Assembly (NCBI RefSeq): GCF_009360615.1
Contig: NZ_SPEY01000113.1
Span: 1-60,038 of the forward strand
From: Comamonas sp.
Lineage (GTDB): Bacteria > Pseudomonadota > Gammaproteobacteria > Burkholderiales > Burkholderiaceae_C
Reading direction: 5' to 3'
DNA length: 60,038 nt
Both the position numbers and the translations under genes were made by a program. Positions within the stretch are counted from its first letter, which is position 1. Each line of letters begins with the position of its first letter. Shown here piece by piece: positions 26,825-35,978 of this stretch. The notes under the pieces were generated by a model. That model had not been told where the DNA came from and made no database searches. It worked only from the letters and a program-made list of their open reading frames with translations.

Positions 26825-27895
26825 ATGATCACCCCCGACCCAACCGCGAACCGCAGAACAGACCCCATCGCAATCGTTGGCGCAGGCTTGTCCGGACTGG
26901 CCTGCGCCCAGACCTTGGCCGAGGCGGGCCACTGCGTCCACGTATTCGATAAGAGCCGAGGACCTTCAGGCCGCATGAGCACGCGCCGCAGCAGCGACGG
27001 CGACATGGAGTGGCAGTGCGACCACGGAGCCCAGTACTTCATGGCACACGATGCCGAGTTCCGCAGGGCGGTCTGGGACTGGCAACAGGCCGGCGCGGCC
27101 CAGGTATGGCAGGGTCGTATCGGGATGCACGACGGCCGGGACTTTGCCGCGCAAGACTGTCTTTTTGATCGCTTTGTCGGCCTCCCACGCATGACCTCAC
27201 CGGCCGCGTACATGGTGCGAAGCATGCAAATGCGTCCACAGCCTGTGCGTTTCCAATGGCAAACCACGATCCAGCCACTGACGTCAGCGGACGCTGGACC
27301 GGACGGTTGGCTGCTGCACAGCCCAGAGCATGGCACCGAGCCATGCCGCTATCAGAGCGTTCTTGTGGCCGTCCCCGCTCCACAGGCGGCCCCGCTGGTG
27401 GCGGCAGTCGCCCCGGAAGCAGCGCTCCTGTCGCGCAGCGCCCGCATGCAGCCCTGCTGGTCGGTCATGGTGCGATGCCCTCGGCCGGTGCCGTTGCCGG
27501 TGGACGGCTGCATCATCGAGCACGGCCCTTTGCGCTGGATCGCGCGCGACAGCAGCAAGCCTGGGCGCAGCGGCCCGGAAACCTGGCTGCTGCACGCAGG
27601 ACACCACTGGAGTGAAGCCCACCTGGAAGACGATGCGGCATCCGTCGCGGCCACGCTGCTTGAGGCATTTGCACAACTGGGAGGTCCTGATCCCGCCAGT
27701 GTTCAGGCCACAGCCCATCGCTGGCGCTATGCCGACACTGCCACCCCATTGAACATGGGCGCCTGGTGGGATGCCGCCACGGGTTTGGGAATGTGCGGAG
27801 ACTGGATGCACAGCGGCAGCGTGGAAGGTGCCTGGCTGAGCGGACGTACCCTGGCCCGGCATGTCCACACCGCGCTGCACACCCACGCGGACTGA
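26825..27895 (+). CDS. Renalase-like FAD-dependent amine oxidase family protein
   Basis: 356 residues. The FAD-binding Rossmann motif is IAIVGAGLSGLACAQTLAEA near the N-terminus, followed by the renalase signature FDKSRGPSGRMSTRR and CDHGAQYF. The C-terminal GMCGDWMHSGSVEGAWLSG is the second flavin-contacting motif. Bacterial renalase-like proteins oxidise alternative dihydropyridine forms of NAD(P)H; whether that holds here is inferred. The gene starts 85 bases after blc and is followed after 18 bases by the DUF2256 gene. The start at 26825 has only a weak ribosome-binding site. Confidence 0.9.
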   Translation: MITPDPTANRRTDPIAIVGAGLSGLACAQTLAEAGHCVHVFDKSRGPSGRMSTRRSSDGDMEWQCDHGAQYFMAHDAEFRRAVWDWQQAGAAQVWQGRIGMHDGRDFAAQDCLFDRFVGLPRMTSPAAYMVRSMQMRPQPVRFQWQTTIQPLTSADAGPDGWLLHSPEHGTEPCRYQSVLVAVPAPQAAPLVAAVAPEAALLSRSARMQPCWSVMVRCPRPVPLPVDGCIIEHGPLRWIARDSSKPGRSGPETWLLHAGHHWSEAHLEDDAASVAATLLEAFAQLGGPDPASVQATAHRWRYADTATPLNMGAWWDAATGLGMCGDWMHSGSVEGAWLSGRTLARHVHTALHTHAD

Positions 27896-27913
27896 GACCG
27901 AAGGAGGCATGAC

Positions 27914-28075
27914 GTGCACCGCAAATCCCAGCTGCCTGAAAAATCCTGCCTTTGCTGCGGGCGCCCATTTGCCTGGCGTAAAAAGTGGGCCCTGGTGTGG
28001 AACGATGTCAAATACTGCTCCGAACGCTGCCGTCGGCAGCGCAAGCCGTCACCTCCGCCTGGGGAACAGACATGA
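27914..28075 (+). CDS. DUF2256 zinc-ribbon-like small protein
   Basis: The GTG at 27914 has AAGGAGG ending six bases before it. The 53-residue product has two Cys pairs, CLCCGRPFAWRKKW and YCSERCRR, which would suit a zinc ribbon and are the DUF2256 hallmark. Its last codons overlap the photolyase start as ATGA, so the two are probably translationally coupled. DUF2256 genes occur beside cryptochrome/photolyase genes in many bacteria, but their role is not known. The alternative frame from the ATG three bases upstream gives no sensible product. Confidence 0.9.
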   Translation: MHRKSQLPEKSCLCCGRPFAWRKKWALVWNDVKYCSERCRRQRKPSPPPGEQT

Positions 28076-29367
28076 GCACAGTGCTGCTCTGGCTGCGCAA
28101 TGACCTGCGTCTACACGACCAACCCGTGCTGCATGCTGCGTGCAGGATGGGGGCGCAGCACCTGCTGCCGGTGCTGTGCCTGCCCGACATTCAGGTCAGG
28201 ACCCGGTGGGGCTTTGCCCGCTTCGGACCGCACCGCCGCACCTGGCTCGCCAATACGATACGGAATCTGGCCCAGGGTTTTCATGAACTGCGCTCTCAGC
28301 TATTGATTTTGAATGCGCCAGCCCCCGTGGTCCTGCCTTCGCTGGCACATGCCGTGGGAGCCAGCACCCTTGTCTGCGAAGACATCGCAGCGCCCGAGGA
28401 ACAGGCCGAGGTCGACGCCCTGCGAGCCGCAGGCCTGACGGTGCACACCGTGTGGCAAAGCAGCCTGCTTCGCCCTGACCGGTTGCCCTGGCCTGTGCAG
28501 CAGCTGCCCGCAGTGTTCACCCCGTTTCGCGAGGCTGTGGAGCGCGCCGGGCTGCAACCGGATGCGCCGCTGCCAGTGCCTGACGCCCTGCCCAAAGTTC
28601 CACCGCATATACCCCGCTACTACCTTCAAGAGCAGGTGCCGGCTCTGGACGCATTGGCCGGTCCCTCTCCTTCGCCCGATGCCCGAAGCGCCGTCTCCGG
28701 CCTGCAAGGCGGCGAGTCGGCAGCCCTGGCCCACCTGCGTCGGTACCTTGCACGCGGCCTTCCCCACCGCTACCTGCGCACGCGCAACGGGCTGATGGGG
28801 CTGGACTATTCGAGCAAATGGTCGCCCTGGCTGTCCACGGGGGCGCTCTCGCCACGGCAAGCCAACGCGGAACTTCGACAGTTTGAAGCCACGCATGGTG
28901 CCACCCAGAGCAGCTACTGGCTTTGGTTTGAACTGCTGTGGCGTGACTATTTTCGTTTCCTGCACCTGCGGCACGGACCTCACCTCTTCCGAGCACGAGG
29001 TCTGGGCCCGGTGCGTGCCACGCCGCACGATGACCAGCGTTTCGCCGCCTGGTGCGCCGGACAGACCGGTCAGCCGCTGGTGGATGCCGCCATGCGCGAG
29101 CTGGCCACGACGGGCTACCTCAGCAACCGGTTGCGTCAGGTGACAGCCAGTTTCCTGGTACATGACCTGGACTGCGACTGGCGCGCCGGTGCTGCCTGGT
29201 TCGAAGCGCAACTGCTGGATTACGACGTCTACAGCAACCAGGGCAACTGGCTGTATATCGCGGGCCGTGGCTGCGACCCGCGCGGAGGTCGCCGCTTTGA
29301 CCCTGCCAAGCAGGCCGCGACCTACGACGCTGACGGTGCTTACCGACGCCTTTGGGGAACACAATGA
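28072..29367 (+). CDS. Cryptochrome/photolyase (DASH-like)
   Basis: 431 residues. The N-terminal photolyase alpha/beta domain (about 1-130) opens STVLLWLRNDLRLHDQPVL. The FAD-binding helical domain (about 195-425) contains KWSPWLSTGALSPRQ, TGYLSNRLRQVTASFLVHDL, DWRAGAAWFE and DVYSNQGNWLYIAGRGCDPR. The final motifs (RFDPAKQA, Y-D-A-D-G-A-Y-RRLWG) are those of the DASH group and its relatives. It should use blue/UV-A light and FAD to repair cyclobutane pyrimidine dimers, in single-stranded DNA if truly DASH, or serve in signalling. Its start overlaps the DUF2256 stop and its stop overlaps the next start. Confidence 0.92.
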   Translation: MSTVLLWLRNDLRLHDQPVLHAACRMGAQHLLPVLCLPDIQVRTRWGFARFGPHRRTWLANTIRNLAQGFHELRSQLLILNAPAPVVLPSLAHAVGASTLVCEDIAAPEEQAEVDALRAAGLTVHTVWQSSLLRPDRLPWPVQQLPAVFTPFREAVERAGLQPDAPLPVPDALPKVPPHIPRYYLQEQVPALDALAGPSPSPDARSAVSGLQGGESAALAHLRRYLARGLPHRYLRTRNGLMGLDYSSKWSPWLSTGALSPRQANAELRQFEATHGATQSSYWLWFELLWRDYFRFLHLRHGPHLFRARGLGPVRATPHDDQRFAAWCAGQTGQPLVDAAMRELATTGYLSNRLRQVTASFLVHDLDCDWRAGAAWFEAQLLDYDVYSNQGNWLYIAGRGCDPRGGRRFDPAKQAATYDADGAYRRLWGTQ

Positions 29368-30932
29368 GTCGCAGCGCACGAACGTTCACGGCCACCCACC
29401 GCGCACGGACTCTGCGCCTGCTCCTGGGAGATCAGCTCAATCCGCAGCACAGCTGGTTCCGGCAGCAGGATGCGCAGGTGGTCTATGTGCTGATGGAAGT
29501 CCGCCAGGAAACCGACTATGTATTGCACCATGCGCAAAAGATTCTCGCCATTTTTGCCGCCATGCGTGACTTTGCGCGCCAGTTGCGCGCCGACGGACAC
29601 CGCGTTCGTTATGTATCGATCGACGATGTCAGCAACCGCCAGTCCATCCCTGAGAACCTCGCGGCACTGGCTGCGCACTACGGTGCCAGCACGGTGCAAT
29701 GGCAGCAGCCTGACGAATGGCGGCTGGATGCCCTGTTGCAGGCCTGGAGCACCACCCAGCCACTGACATGCACGGTGGTGGACAGCGAACACTTTCTGAC
29801 GGCACGCGATGATCTCGCGATCCAGATGCACGGACGCCGCCAGTGGTTGATGGAGCATTTCTACCGCCGCATGCGCCGCCGATACCGGCTGCTTCTGGAC
29901 GAGCACGGCCAGCCCTGCGGGGGTCAATGGAACTATGACCAGGACAATCGCAAGCCCTGGCCGGGCACTCCGCCCGAGCCCTCGGACTGGCGTCCAAACC
30001 ACGACCACGGCGCGCTATGGGCCCTCGTGCGGCGCAGCGGTGTTCAAAGCTTCGGAGACCCGCAGGCCGAAGCCCTGCGCTGGCCGCTGAACCGGCACGA
30101 GGCGCTGCGCTGTCTGGAGGCCTTCGTCACCCATGCGCTGCCACACTTTGGCGACTATGAAGACGCCATGTCCAGCCAGGCGCCGCGCTTGTTCCACTCC
30201 CTGCTGTCCTTCGCCTTGAATGTGAAGATGCTGCACCCCCTGGAGGTGCTGCAGTGCGCCGAAGCCGCATGGCGTTCGGGCCGGGCACCACTGGCTGCCG
30301 TGGAAGGTTTTGTCCGCCAGATCCTGGGCTGGCGCGAATACGTACGGGGCATCTACTGGGCCCAGATGCCGGGCTATGACAGCCGCAACGCGCTGGGCCA
30401 CCATCTGCCGCTTCCGCACTGGTTCTGGACGGGAGACACGCGCATGCATTGCCTGCAGCAAGTCATCCGCCAGTCGCTGCAGACGGCCCATGCCCACCAT
30501 ATCCAGCGGCTGATGGTGATCGGCAACTTCGCCCTCATGGCGGGGCTGGATCCCGCGGCGCTGCACCGCTGGTACCTGGGCATCTACATCGACGCTTTTG
30601 AATGGGTGGAGCTGCCCAACACCCTGGGCATGAGCCAGCACGCCGATGGCGGCCTGATTGCCACCAAGCCCTATGTGAGCAGTGCCGCCTACCTGCAGCG
30701 CATGGGTGATTATTGCCACAGCTGCGCCTACCACCCCAAGCACAAGACCGGACCGAGCGCCTGCCCCTTCAACGCGCTGTACTGGGACTTTTTTGCGCGC
30801 CATGCCGAGACGCTGGGCAGCAACCACCGTCTGGCACTGGTGTACCGCCAGTGGCAAAGAATGCCGCCGGAACAGCAAACCGCATTGCGCAGCCACGCAC
30901 TGCACCTGCGTCAGAACCTGGACAGTCTGTAA
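29364..30932 (+). CDS. phrB: FeS-cluster (6-4) photolyase / bacterial cryptochrome (PhrB-like)
   Basis: 522 residues. It opens LRLLLGDQLNPQHSWF, typical of iron-sulfur bacterial cryptochromes and photolyases. Four cysteines (363, 451, 454, 467) have exactly the spacing of the [4Fe-4S] ligands of Agrobacterium PhrB (350, 438, 441, 454). GWREYVRGIYWAQMPGY and WVELPNTLGMSQHADGG belong to the FAD and DNA-lesion pocket. The expected activity is light-driven repair of (6-4) photoproducts. The ATG at 29364 overlaps the preceding TGA, with GGGG upstream. Together with the preceding gene, the operon covers both main classes of UV lesion. Confidence 0.93.
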   Translation: MSRSARTFTATHRARTLRLLLGDQLNPQHSWFRQQDAQVVYVLMEVRQETDYVLHHAQKILAIFAAMRDFARQLRADGHRVRYVSIDDVSNRQSIPENLAALAAHYGASTVQWQQPDEWRLDALLQAWSTTQPLTCTVVDSEHFLTARDDLAIQMHGRRQWLMEHFYRRMRRRYRLLLDEHGQPCGGQWNYDQDNRKPWPGTPPEPSDWRPNHDHGALWALVRRSGVQSFGDPQAEALRWPLNRHEALRCLEAFVTHALPHFGDYEDAMSSQAPRLFHSLLSFALNVKMLHPLEVLQCAEAAWRSGRAPLAAVEGFVRQILGWREYVRGIYWAQMPGYDSRNALGHHLPLPHWFWTGDTRMHCLQQVIRQSLQTAHAHHIQRLMVIGNFALMAGLDPAALHRWYLGIYIDAFEWVELPNTLGMSQHADGGLIATKPYVSSAAYLQRMGDYCHSCAYHPKHKTGPSACPFNALYWDFFARHAETLGSNHRLALVYRQWQRMPPEQQTALRSHALHLRQNLDSL

Positions 30933-30958
30933 CCACACACCGATTCCCGAGGTCTGCC

Positions 30959-31657
30959 ATGCAATCCCTGCCCACTGGTTATCGCGCCCTCGTTCTGGGA
31001 GCCTCCGGCGCCATCGGCGCAGCCGTTGCCGCACAACTGGCGCTCGATCCTCGCTGCGCAGAGGTGTGCCCCCTGAGCCGCCACGGCGCTCCCGCCCTCG
31101 ACTTCGATGCGCCCGACACCATCGCCGCTGCCGCCCGAACGTTACGCGAGAAAGACTGCTGGCACCTGATCGTGGTGGCCACCGGAATGCTCAGCGGGCC
31201 CACCGGCAGGCCCGAGAAGCGACTGGCCGACCTGAACGCCGTGCATATGGCGGCCAGCTTTGCCACCAATACCATCGGCCCGGCCCTGGTCCTGGCACAT
31301 TTCGCGCCGCTGCTGACCAAGCAGGAGCGCGGCCTGGTGGCGGTTCTGTCGGCCAAGGTGGGCAGCATCGGCGACAACCGCCTAGGGGGCTGGTATAGCT
31401 ACCGCGCCTCGAAGGCAGCACTGAACATGGTGATCAAAACCGCATCTGTTGAAATGGCTCGCACCCATCCCAACGCGGTTCTGGCAGCCCTGCACCCCGG
31501 CACAGTTGACTCGGCTCTGTCGGCGCCGTTTCGCGGCGCCCAGATAGGCCGCCGTGCCAGCGATGCCGCGCGGGATCTGCTGGCGGTGCTGGACAGCCTG
31601 CAGCCACAGGACAGCGGAGGCTTCTGGGCATACGATGGGCAACGCCTTCCCTGGTAA
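30959..31657 (+). CDS. Short-chain dehydrogenase/reductase (C-factor-like)
   Basis: 232 residues. The nucleotide motif is LGASGAIG (about 13-20), VVATGML stands in for the NAG strand, and the catalytic motif is YSYRASKAALN with Ser in AVLSAKVGSIGD. LHPGTVDSALSAPF is typical of the CsgA/C-factor subgroup. The substrate is unknown. It follows phrB by 26 bases and lies in the same operon. A similar SDR accompanies photolyase and amine-oxidase genes in other photo-oxidative stress clusters, so a role in handling oxidised lipids or carbonyls is plausible but unproven. Confidence 0.9.
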   Translation: MQSLPTGYRALVLGASGAIGAAVAAQLALDPRCAEVCPLSRHGAPALDFDAPDTIAAAARTLREKDCWHLIVVATGMLSGPTGRPEKRLADLNAVHMAASFATNTIGPALVLAHFAPLLTKQERGLVAVLSAKVGSIGDNRLGGWYSYRASKAALNMVIKTASVEMARTHPNAVLAALHPGTVDSALSAPFRGAQIGRRASDAARDLLAVLDSLQPQDSGGFWAYDGQRLPW

Positions 31658-31691
31658 GTCTGTTGATCAATTTCCCCACAAGGAGAACCCC

Positions 31692-32594
31692 ATGCGCATC
31701 CTGTTGACCGGAGGCACCGGACTCATCGGACAGGCCCTCTGCCAGCACTGGGCACGCCAAGGTCATGACCTCTGGGTGTGGAGCCGAACGCCTCGACAAG
31801 TCACCGAGTGGTGTCCAAGCGCCCACGGAATAGCGCAGCTTGATGCATTGACCGACAATGCCCCCTTGGATGCTGTCGTCAACCTGGCAGGAGCCCCCAT
31901 CGCGAGTCACCGCTGGACAGCTGCGCGCTGCGAGCTTTTGTGGCGCAGCCGTGTGGACCTCACGCGGACACTGGTCGAATGGATGGGAAGGCGAGCGTCG
32001 AGGCCGCCTGTGTTGATCTCGGGTTCTGCGGCAGGCTGGTACGGCGACGGCGCAGAGCAGTGGCTGTCCGAAGACAGTACACCGGGCAACATCGACTTCG
32101 GAAGCCGCCTCTGCGTGGCCTGGGAGCAGGAGGCTGCACGCGCGCGCCAGCTGGGAGTGCGCGTTGTATTGCTGCGCACGGCCCCCGTTTTGACGCCTTC
32201 CGGCGGAATGCTGGCACGACTGCTGCCCTCATTCAAACGAGGGCTTGGTGGCAGGCTGGGCAGCGGCCGGCAGTGGATGCCATGGATCCACATCGAGGAC
32301 CAAGTCGCCCTCATCGACCACCTGCTGGACAACGAGAGCTGCAGCGGGCCGTACAACGCCTGCGCACCCGGGGTAGTTCGCAACGCTGACTTCACGCAGA
32401 TACTCGCACGCGAGCTGGGCAAACCGGCCCTGCTGCACCTGCCGGCGTGGGCGTTGCGCCTCGCACTGGGGGAAATGTCCGTTCTGTTGCTGGGAAGTCA
32501 ACGCCTGGTTCCGCAGCGCGCACAGGATGCCGGTTTTTCCTGGCGTTACCCTGAACTGCCCGCAGCGTTCAAACACCTGCTTCGCGAGCCTTGA
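31692..32594 (+). CDS. TIGR01777 family epimerase (YfcH-like)
   Basis: 300 residues. The Rossmann motif is LLTGGTGLIGQALC (4-17). VNLAGAPIASHRWTAARC, LISGSAAGWYGD and PWIHIEDQVALIDHLLD are diagnostic of the TIGR01777/YfcH family, and a C-terminal DUF1731-like part ends QDAGFSWRYPELPAAFKHLL. The cofactor should be NAD(P); the substrate is not established. AAGGAG lies seven bases before the ATG. It is the last gene of the photoprotection operon, 34 bases after the SDR gene. Confidence 0.92.
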   Translation: MRILLTGGTGLIGQALCQHWARQGHDLWVWSRTPRQVTEWCPSAHGIAQLDALTDNAPLDAVVNLAGAPIASHRWTAARCELLWRSRVDLTRTLVEWMGRRASRPPVLISGSAAGWYGDGAEQWLSEDSTPGNIDFGSRLCVAWEQEAARARQLGVRVVLLRTAPVLTPSGGMLARLLPSFKRGLGGRLGSGRQWMPWIHIEDQVALIDHLLDNESCSGPYNACAPGVVRNADFTQILARELGKPALLHLPAWALRLALGEMSVLLLGSQRLVPQRAQDAGFSWRYPELPAAFKHLLREP

Positions 32595-33349
32595 TCCAGC
32601 GTGCCCCATGGGCAGGGATGCAGGTGGTTCCCGTGTGCCAGTCATCCGCTTGCTCACTGTTGGATGGGCTCTGGTCCTGGGCGTCATGGCCCGTTCCACC
32701 GAAGCAGGCTGCCTCGGGTGGCCATTTTCCGAGCGTTGAGGGGTCTGGCCTTGTTGTCCGCACGGCGGTGGCTGTTCAGGGATAGCTTGGTGAGGGACGT
32801 CCCGGGCGGCTCCCGCATCCCCAACCAACGGCCATGCCGGCAAGAATTCCGCACCGGCCGACAGATCGCCGGTCCGTGACGTTCAGAGTCCGGCTTGACG
32901 AACCTCCAGGGACCACCGCAGCCGCGACCCAGGCATCGTCGAACTGGCGCTTCGCACGCGAGCATTCGCCCGACATCGTCCGACGCATGCAAATCCCGAT
33001 GCGTGCCACCTCTTCCATCGAGGTCGCATGCAAGACGAGGAGAAAAAGTTCGCCATCGGTGGCAAAGAGAGGTGCCCGGCTGGACGCCACCGGCGCAGTG
33101 ACAGGCCACCGCAGCGCCTCTGCTTTCCCGCTTCTCGAAGGAGGGCTGCGGCACAAAAAGCCTTTGCTACCTCAGCGACTGGCCTCCCCCCACGGGCTCT
33201 GCAGCCGGCTGCGCCACGGCATCCGGGGATACGGGCTGTCTTCGCTTCGGTGCCTCGTCTTGCACCGTCGTCACCTGCTCGACTATGCTGCGCATGGGTA
33301 GCGATGGCGCCAGCCAATCGACTTCAGGAGCCCTACCAGGAGCAAGAAA
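32595..33349. other. Intergenic after the photolyase operon
   Basis: No supported gene and no clear intrinsic terminator was found. Frames present on both strands are mutually overlapping shadows. Confidence 0.45.
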
Positions 33350-34594
33350 TTGGGACTTATGCCGCTGAGCTGGGCCGGAATCGATCATTGGGTCGTCTCG
33401 CTGGGCTGTGGTCTGCTCATTGGTCTCGTCGCCGAACGTCGCGGACACGCGCCGGAGAGCATCGCAGGAACTCGTACCCATGCCATCGCGGCATTGCTCG
33501 GTTGTGCGGCTTGGGCGCTCGGTGTGCAGCCCTTCACGGTGGCGCTGCTGCTGGTCGGGGCACTGGCCGTTGCAGCCTACTGGCGGTCAGCCTCCGACGA
33601 CCCAGGGCTGACAAGCGAGGTGACCCTGCTTTTCTCGGTCGCACTGGGCGGACTGTCGCACCAGAGCACCACTCTGACCGCAGCGCTGGGCATCCTTTGT
33701 GCTCTGCTGGTTCACGCCAAGGCTCCCATTCAGCACTGGAGTCGCGAATTGCTCAAAGAGACAGAGTTGAAGGATGGCCTGCTGCTAGGCGCCGCAGCGC
33801 TGATTGTGATGCCACTGCTGCCGCAAACCCCTGTCGATCCATGGGGTGTGCTGAACCTGGCGGCGGTTTGGAGAGTGGTTGTGCTGTTCATGGCGGTCGG
33901 TATGCTGGGCCGCATACTTACGCGCGTTCTCGGTCCACGCTGGGGGCTTCCGGTGACCGGATTCTTTTCTGGATTCGTGTCATCCACTGCAGCAATCGCC
34001 AGCCTTGGCAACCTGGCCAAGTCCGACGAACATCAGCAAGCGCAAGCTTTTGGCTGTGCCATGCTCGCTCAGTTGGCCTCGCTGTGCCTGTTCATCGTCA
34101 TCCTCTCGGCCACATCCCTCGATCTGATGCGGTCCATGGCAGCGCCCCTCCTCGTGGCGGCGATCTGCCTTGTGCTGGCGGCCGGCACAGGATTGCTCAA
34201 GGAACGAAACACGTCTGCGCAGACCGAATTCGAAACTGGACAGGTGTTCAAGCTCACCAGTGCACTGGTGATAGCAGGCACTATCGCACTGATGCTGGTC
34301 CTGGGTGCCTGGCTCCAGAACGTCTTTGGCAGCACTGGCGTGCTGGTCGCTGCGGCCATTGCAGCTTTGGCCGAACTGCATGCGGCGGCGGCCAGTCTGG
34401 GGCAACTTTTTGCATCGGGTAGCTTGCCATTGAACACCGCTCGATGGGGCGTGATTGTCATACTTGCCTCCAGCGCCCTTGCCAAATCCGTATTGGCGTT
34501 CGCGATTGGCGGAACAATGTATGGGGCCAGGATCAGCCTGGGACTTGCCTCGATGGTCACAGGGGCAAGCCTGTCGCTCTTGTGGCAAGCCTAG
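33350..34594 (+). CDS. MgtC/SapB N-terminal plus DUF4010 membrane protein
   Basis: 414 residues with about twelve hydrophobic helices. The first third has the MgtC/SapB pattern (GLLIGLVAERRG, GTRTHAIAALLG). The rest is DUF4010, with LKDGLLLGAAALIVMPLLP, GFFSGFVSSTAAIASLG and a conserved C-terminal helix pair. Function is uncertain; MgtC relatives influence magnesium homeostasis and ATP synthase, and DUF4010 is uncharacterised. The TTG at 33350 is chosen because AGGAG lies seven bases before it; the ATG at 33359 would be 16 bases away. Confidence 0.9.
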   Translation: MGLMPLSWAGIDHWVVSLGCGLLIGLVAERRGHAPESIAGTRTHAIAALLGCAAWALGVQPFTVALLLVGALAVAAYWRSASDDPGLTSEVTLLFSVALGGLSHQSTTLTAALGILCALLVHAKAPIQHWSRELLKETELKDGLLLGAAALIVMPLLPQTPVDPWGVLNLAAVWRVVVLFMAVGMLGRILTRVLGPRWGLPVTGFFSGFVSSTAAIASLGNLAKSDEHQQAQAFGCAMLAQLASLCLFIVILSATSLDLMRSMAAPLLVAAICLVLAAGTGLLKERNTSAQTEFETGQVFKLTSALVIAGTIALMLVLGAWLQNVFGSTGVLVAAAIAALAELHAAAASLGQLFASGSLPLNTARWGVIVILASSALAKSVLAFAIGGTMYGARISLGLASMVTGASLSLLWQA

Positions 34595-34660
34595 AGCAGG
34601 CCGCTCATCAGAAGTGAAGGCAGGGAGGTCGAGGCGCCTGCAAAAAAATTTCGCCAGGGA

Positions 34661-34690
34661 TGCATCCAAAGGCCGGTCTCGTGGGTAGTA
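34661..34690 (+). promoter_or_regulatory. Candidate ECF sigma promoter upstream of the DUF3455-sigma operon
   Basis: TGCATCC, 17 bases, GTAGTA, 68 bases before the DUF3455 ATG. The same layout (TGAATCC, 17 bases, GTATTC) precedes the fasciclin gene, which suggests both are read by the ECF factor encoded between them. Confidence 0.5.
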
Positions 34691-34757
34691 CCCGCAGCAC
34701 CACAGGAAATGTGCTGCTTCAGTGAATCCTTCCAACCGATCCAACGGGAGAACCTCA

Positions 34758-35333
34758 ATGTCGACCACTCGCTTCGCACACCGCCTCACCGCCTTTGCTG
34801 CCCTCGCCTCCACAGCGGCCCTGCTCGCTGCCTGCGGCTCGATGCAGCCCCCGGCCAGCACCTTCTCACAGGCTGCGCTGCCAGGGCCCATTCAGGTTCC
34901 AGCGGGTCACAAGGTCGCCTGGGAAACGGTAGGCAGTGGCGACATCACCTACGAATGCCGGGACAAGGCCAACGCACCCGGTCAGACCGAATGGGTTTTT
35001 GTCGGCCCTGACGCCGTGTTGAAAGATCGCTCCGGCAAGACGGTGGGCCGCTACTACGGCCCCCCGGCAACCTGGGAAGCGAACGACGGCTCCAAGCTCA
35101 CCGCCACGCAGCTCGCAGTCGCGCCATCGGGGGCCGGCAACCTGCCCTACCAACTGGTGAAGGCCAATCCCGCCATGGGTGCCGGCGCACTGACAGACGT
35201 CAGCTATATCCAGCGAGTAGCCCTCCAAGGCGGTGTGGCACCGTCAGACAAGCCTTGCACGACCGCCACCAAGGGTCAGAAAACCATGGTCAAGTACCAG
35301 GCCGACTACATCTTCTGGAAACCCACGATGTAA
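34758..35333 (+). CDS. DUF3455 domain lipoprotein
   Basis: 191 residues with a lipoprotein signal ending LLAAC (Cys26). The mature domain contains VPAGHKVAWETVGSGDITYE, EWVFVGPDAVLKD, GRYYGPPATWEANDGSK and YIQRVALQGGVAP, all characteristic of DUF3455. The function is unknown; the family is secreted or surface-exposed in fungi and bacteria. GGGAGAACC precedes the ATG. It is the first gene of an operon with an ECF sigma factor (67 bases downstream) and its anti-sigma factor, so it is probably part of an envelope stress response. Confidence 0.9.
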   Translation: MSTTRFAHRLTAFAALASTAALLAACGSMQPPASTFSQAALPGPIQVPAGHKVAWETVGSGDITYECRDKANAPGQTEWVFVGPDAVLKDRSGKTVGRYYGPPATWEANDGSKLTATQLAVAPSGAGNLPYQLVKANPAMGAGALTDVSYIQRVALQGGVAPSDKPCTTATKGQKTMVKYQADYIFWKPTM

Positions 35334-35399
35334 GGTTTTGCAACGGCATGACTAGAATGGCCGGAGGATATCTCTCTATTCCCCTCCTGCCCTCTATTT

Positions 35400-35978
35400 G
35401 TGCCGCCTGCTGCTTCCTTCCAAGACGATGCCTTCGATCACAACGCTGCGCTGCAGGCCTGTGCGCGGGGTGATCGCGACGCCCTGCGCAGCATCTATGC
35501 TCGCGAAGCACGCTACCTGCTGGGTGTTGCTCTCAGAATAGTTCGTGACCGCGCTACTGCAGAAGATGTGCTGCACGACGCTTTTGTCTCCATCTGGGAG
35601 CGCGCAGCAAGTTTCGACGCCAGCCGCGGCGCAGGCCGTGGCTGGGTCTACAGCATAGTCCGACATGCGGCTCTGAATCGCGTACGCGATGGCGCGCGCG
35701 AGACGGTGCTTGACGAACCGGCTACGGCACACCGGGATGCACAGGCAGCTTTTGCGGCCTGGCAGGAAAGCGGCGATGCGCTGGAGCGGCAGGCATTGCT
35801 TGGTCGCCTCGGGCATTGTCTTGACGGCCTGGAACCTGCACGCCGAGCGTGCCTGTTGCATGCCTATGTGGACGGTTGCAGCCACAGCGAGATTGCCCAG
35901 CGGGTGCAAGCGCCCCTCGGCACGGTCAAGGCCTGGATTCAGCGCGGACTGCGCGCACTGCGGGAATGCATGCAATGA
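35400..35978 (+). CDS. ECF-family RNA polymerase sigma factor (SigK-like)
   Basis: 192 residues from a GTG at 35400; no good ribosome-binding site is seen, so coupling to the upstream gene is possible. Region 2 (about 15-85) has LRSIYAREARYLLGVALRIV and DVLHDAFVSIWERAASFDAS with GWVYSIVRHAALNRVRD. Region 4 (about 135-190) has the HTH HSEIAQRVQAPLGTVKAWIQ. The stop overlaps the next gene as ATGA. The next gene is an RskA-type anti-sigma factor, then a fasciclin gene, the same combination as SigK-RskA and the MPT70/MPT83 fasciclin proteins of mycobacteria. It is expected to be released on an envelope or redox signal. Confidence 0.93.
   Translation: MPPAASFQDDAFDHNAALQACARGDRDALRSIYAREARYLLGVALRIVRDRATAEDVLHDAFVSIWERAASFDASRGAGRGWVYSIVRHAALNRVRDGARETVLDEPATAHRDAQAAFAAWQESGDALERQALLGRLGHCLDGLEPARRACLLHAYVDGCSHSEIAQRVQAPLGTVKAWIQRGLRALRECMQ

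Noticed and set aside
29340..31034. Long minus-strand ORFs opposite phrB (29340-30008 and 30015-31034)
   Set aside because: These are mirror frames of a GC-rich coding sequence. The plus-strand protein has full family motifs and exact FeS cysteine spacing.
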